64,000 nucleotides of DNA from Prochlorococcus sp. AG-347-J14 (lineage in GTDB: Bacteria > Cyanobacteriota > Cyanobacteriia > PCC-6307 > Cyanobiaceae). The DNA is taken from positions 1 through 64,000 of the forward strand of contig QCBU01000008.1 in assembly GCA_003281505.1 (NCBI GenBank), given 5' to 3'. Positions 61,173 to 64,000 of this stretch are shown here, in pieces. Positions within the stretch are counted from its first letter, which is position 1. Every line of letters starts with the position of its first letter. The notes below the pieces were generated by a model. The model saw only the letters and a list, made by a program, of their open reading frames with translations. It did no database searches and had not been told where the DNA came from. The translations under genes were made by a program, and so were the position numbers.

Positions 61173-61976
61173 ATGTCAACTTCCTTTAAAAATGTCACAC
61201 CAACAGGTCCTGGTGGGACAGCAACACTTTTGATTGTATTGTCTTTTACTGGCTTTCTTTTACTTACCCAATCTCTTTTTGTTGTGCCTTCAGGACAAGT
61301 TGCAGTTGTTACAACATTAGGGAAAGTAAGTGGACCCTCTAGGAGAGCTGGTTTAAACTTTAAACTTCCATTTATTCAGTCTGTATATCCATTTGATATA
61401 AAAACTCAAGTTCAACCTGAAAAATTTGAAACTTTAACTAAAGATCTTCAAGTTATAAGAGCTACGGCTACTGTTAAGTACTCAGTAAAACCTAACGAAG
61501 CAGGAAGGATTTTCGCAACAATTGCAAGCAGAAATAGCGATGTTTATCAGAAAATTGTTCAGCCATCTTTGCTAAAAGCTCTTAAATCAGTTTTTTCTCA
61601 ATATGAGCTAGAAACAATTGCTACTGAATTCGCAGTGATTTCTGAGAAAGTAGGAGATACTGTTGCAAAAGAACTTAATTCGTTCGATTACGTAGATGTT
61701 AAAAGTTTAGATCTTACTGGATTAGAGATTGCTGAAGAATATAGAGCTGCTATTGAACAAAAGCAAATAGCTGGTCAGCAATTACTTAGAGCAAAGACAG
61801 AAGTTGAAATTGCAGAACAAGAAGCGCTTAGATATGAGACATTAAATAGAAGTCTCGACGATCAGGTACTTTTCAAACTATTTCTCGACAAATGGGATGG
61901 TAGTACGCAAGTTGTTCCAGGCTTACCAGGTTCAGAAGGAGGTACTCCCCCAGTAATAGTTGGTGGTAGAAAATAA
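61173..61976 (+). CDS. Prohibitin / SPFH-domain protein
   Basis: FVVPSGQVAVVTTLGKVSGPSRRAGLNFKLPFIQSV...AAIEQKQIAGQQLLRAKTEVEIAEQEA. Confidence 0.95.
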   Translation: MSTSFKNVTPTGPGGTATLLIVLSFTGFLLLTQSLFVVPSGQVAVVTTLGKVSGPSRRAGLNFKLPFIQSVYPFDIKTQVQPEKFETLTKDLQVIRATATVKYSVKPNEAGRIFATIASRNSDVYQKIVQPSLLKALKSVFSQYELETIATEFAVISEKVGDTVAKELNSFDYVDVKSLDLTGLEIAEEYRAAIEQKQIAGQQLLRAKTEVEIAEQEALRYETLNRSLDDQVLFKLFLDKWDGSTQVVPGLPGSEGGTPPVIVGGRK

Positions 61977-62047
61977 TTATTTGGATATAATATTTCTAAA
62001 ATTTTAATCATTTACTCTTTTTTCTTTAAAGAAAGGCTAGTAAATGA

Positions 62048-63349
62048 TTATTTTTTTATTGCATTGAAAGATTCGTCAAAAGCCTCGATAGTTTTATCAA
62101 TTTCTTCTTCGCTATGAGCTAGCGATGTGAAACCAGCTTCGAAAGGACTTGGGGCTAAGTATATTCCTCGTTGAAGCATTTCTCTATGCAACTTACCAAA
62201 AAGTTCAGCATCATTTGTTTTGGCTTCATCAAAGTTCCTAACTGGCCCATCACATAAGAAAAATCCAAACATAGCGCTTACATTTCCACCGTTAATTGCG
62301 ATACCGTTATTTTCTGCAGACTGAATTATCCCTTCAATTAATCTAGAAGTTGTTGAATCAAGTTTATCGTATATTCCATCTTGTTTGAGCAGTTCAAGAG
62401 TTTTTATACCAGCAGTCATTGCAAGTGGATTACCGCTCAAAGTGCCTGCTTGGTAAACCGGTCCCGAAGGGGCTACCATTGACATTATTTCTTTCTTGCC
62501 TCCATAAGCTCCAACAGGTAAGCCTCCACCAATTACTTTCCCAAGAGTAGTCAAATCAGGAGTTACCCCAAACTTTTCTTGTGCGCCTCCATAACTTATT
62601 CTAAATCCAGTCATTACTTCGTCAAATACTAATAAGGATCCATTCTCAGTTGTTAATTCTCTCAATCCTTCCAAGAATCCAGGTTCTGGAGTAATAAATC
62701 CAGCATTACCAACAATAGGTTCAAGTATAACCCCAGAAATGGCATCAGGATTTTCAGAAAATAATTTTTTTACTGCTTCAAGGTCATTGTAGGGAGCAGT
62801 AAGTGTATTGGCAGTTGTTGTCCGTGGTACACCTGGAGAATCTGGTAAACCTAGAGTGGCTACTCCAGATCCTGCTTTCACTAAAAACATATCTGCATGA
62901 CCGTGATAGCATCCGTCAAATTTAATAACTTTATCTCTTCCAGTAAATGCTCGCATAAGCCTCAAAACAGCCATGCATGCTTCAGTTCCACTATTAACAA
63001 ATCTAACCATTTCTACGGATGGGACTGCGTCAATTACCATTTCAGCAAGTTTGTTCTCTAGAACGCATGGAGCACCAAAGCTCGTGCCTTTCTCAATAGC
63101 TTCCTGTAATGCCGCGGTAACTTCAGGGTGGGCATGTCCACATATAGCAGGCCCCCAACTTCCTATATAGTCGATATATCTATTTCCATCAATATCCCAA
63201 GCAAAGGGACCTTTGACTCTATCAAAAACAATTGGCTGGCCTCCTACAGACTTAAAAGCTCTTACAGGAGAGCTTACTCCTCCTGGCATCAATTGTTGGG
63301 CGGCAGAAAAAATTTCTTTTGATTTGGTGTAATTTAATATTTCAGTCAC
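62048..63349 (-). CDS. hemL: Glutamate-1-semialdehyde 2,1-aminomutase
   Basis: [62 protein letters not shown]. Confidence 0.98.
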   Translation of the reverse strand: MTEILNYTKSKEIFSAAQQLMPGGVSSPVRAFKSVGGQPIVFDRVKGPFAWDIDGNRYIDYIGSWGPAICGHAHPEVTAALQEAIEKGTSFGAPCVLENKLAEMVIDAVPSVEMVRFVNSGTEACMAVLRLMRAFTGRDKVIKFDGCYHGHADMFLVKAGSGVATLGLPDSPGVPRTTTANTLTAPYNDLEAVKKLFSENPDAISGVILEPIVGNAGFITPEPGFLEGLRELTTENGSLLVFDEVMTGFRISYGGAQEKFGVTPDLTTLGKVIGGGLPVGAYGGKKEIMSMVAPSGPVYQAGTLSGNPLAMTAGIKTLELLKQDGIYDKLDSTTSRLIEGIIQSAENNGIAINGGNVSAMFGFFLCDGPVRNFDEAKTNDAELFGKLHREMLQRGIYLAPSPFEAGFTSLAHSEEEIDKTIEAFDESFNAIKK

Positions 63350-63575
63350 AATTTAACTAAATGATGTTTTGAGTAAAAATCTTGTCATGTTCTAAATTAG
63401 AAATAAGAGAAAATTTTGTCAATAAGAATGAAATTCTACATTATGATATTTTTATTGCGATAGTTTGGATTGTAAATAATTAATTTAGAGAAATCACGAT
63501 AAAAAACATTATTACTTTAGATAACTCTTTATTAATAAGCGTTTTCAGGAATTAAAGAAATTCAATTTACTTTTT

Positions 63576-64000
63576 TTATATTTCGAAGAAATTATCCTCA
63601 TCCGAAAATAAATCTTCATTTATATCGTTTAAGTTGAGATCTATCATTACTGGGGCATGATCACTTGGACGTAAATTACCCCTGGGTGAGCAGTCTATGA
63701 CACAACTTTTAAGTTTTGATAGCAGTTGTTTGCTGATATATATATGGTCTATTCTCCAACCTTTGTTTAATTCAAATGCGTTATTACGGTAATCCCACCA
63801 ACTCCAGTGGCCAGTATTTTGTTCAAAAATCCTGAAAGAATCTATTAATCTTTTTTTTAAAACATTATTTAGTGCATCTCTCTCCATCTCAGATGCCATT
63901 ATTCTTCCTTCATATTTCTTCGGATCATGAATATCCAAGGCAGATGGGGCAACATTAAAATCACCCATAAGACAAATCAATTCTCCTTTTTTTTCTTGCT
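63576..64000 (-). CDS. xth: Exodeoxyribonuclease III (C-terminal part; gene continues past window end)
   Basis: ICLMGDFNVAPSALDIHDPK, GWRIDHIYIS, PSDHAPVMIDL; frame open to 64000. Confidence 0.93.
   Translation of the reverse strand, partial: QEKKGELICLMGDFNVAPSALDIHDPKKYEGRIMASEMERDALNNVLKKRLIDSFRIFEQNTGHWSWWDYRNNAFELNKGWRIDHIYISKQLLSKLKSCVIDCSPRGNLRPSDHAPVMIDLNLNDINEDLFSDEDNFFEI

Noticed and set aside
62015-62045. CTTTTTTCTTTAAAGAAAG near-palindrome between the prohibitin and hemL genes as a terminator
   Set aside because: Too AT-rich and weak to support confidently in this low-GC genome.
1-64000. Search for prophage, transposase, integrase, restriction-modification, toxin-antitoxin and other defence genes
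   Set aside because: None recognised; content is core metabolism, photosynthesis, respiration and translation.

Overview
The window is AT-rich, gene-dense, syntenic-looking core genome from a marine picocyanobacterium. The proteins are those of a high-light Prochlorococcus: ChlG, NdhB, PsaF/PsaJ, PetA/PetC, an Hli protein, CtaCDE/CtaAB, two cobalamin-pathway genes, DUF3067 and cyAbrB. I support about 75 protein-coding genes, two tRNAs (Asp-GTC, Trp-CCA), one clear intrinsic terminator, one good sigma70-type promoter and several short repeats. Five small genes missing from the >=60 aa ORF track were read directly from the sequence: a DUF2256 protein, a 59-aa conserved-looking protein, a 59-aa membrane protein next to fabG, psaJ and an Hli protein. 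I found no CRISPR array, prophage, IS element, toxin-antitoxin locus or defence island, and nothing I would call a clearly undescribed system. The best candidates for follow-up are: (a) a compact DUF393 / TIGR03643-like / DUF2256 / photolyase-cryptochrome operon whose photolyase appears to lack the Fe-S cysteines of the PhrB family; (b) an ArsM-like methyltransferase retaining all three catalytic-type cysteines, next to a class V aminotransferase; (c) a DUF4278 gene with a strong promoter and a GC-rich, hairpin-containing leader; (d) a lipoprotein with near-perfect 99-bp tandem repeats; (e) a DUF721/DciA-like protein fused to a zinc ribbon. All product calls come from recognising protein motifs by eye; no database search was run.
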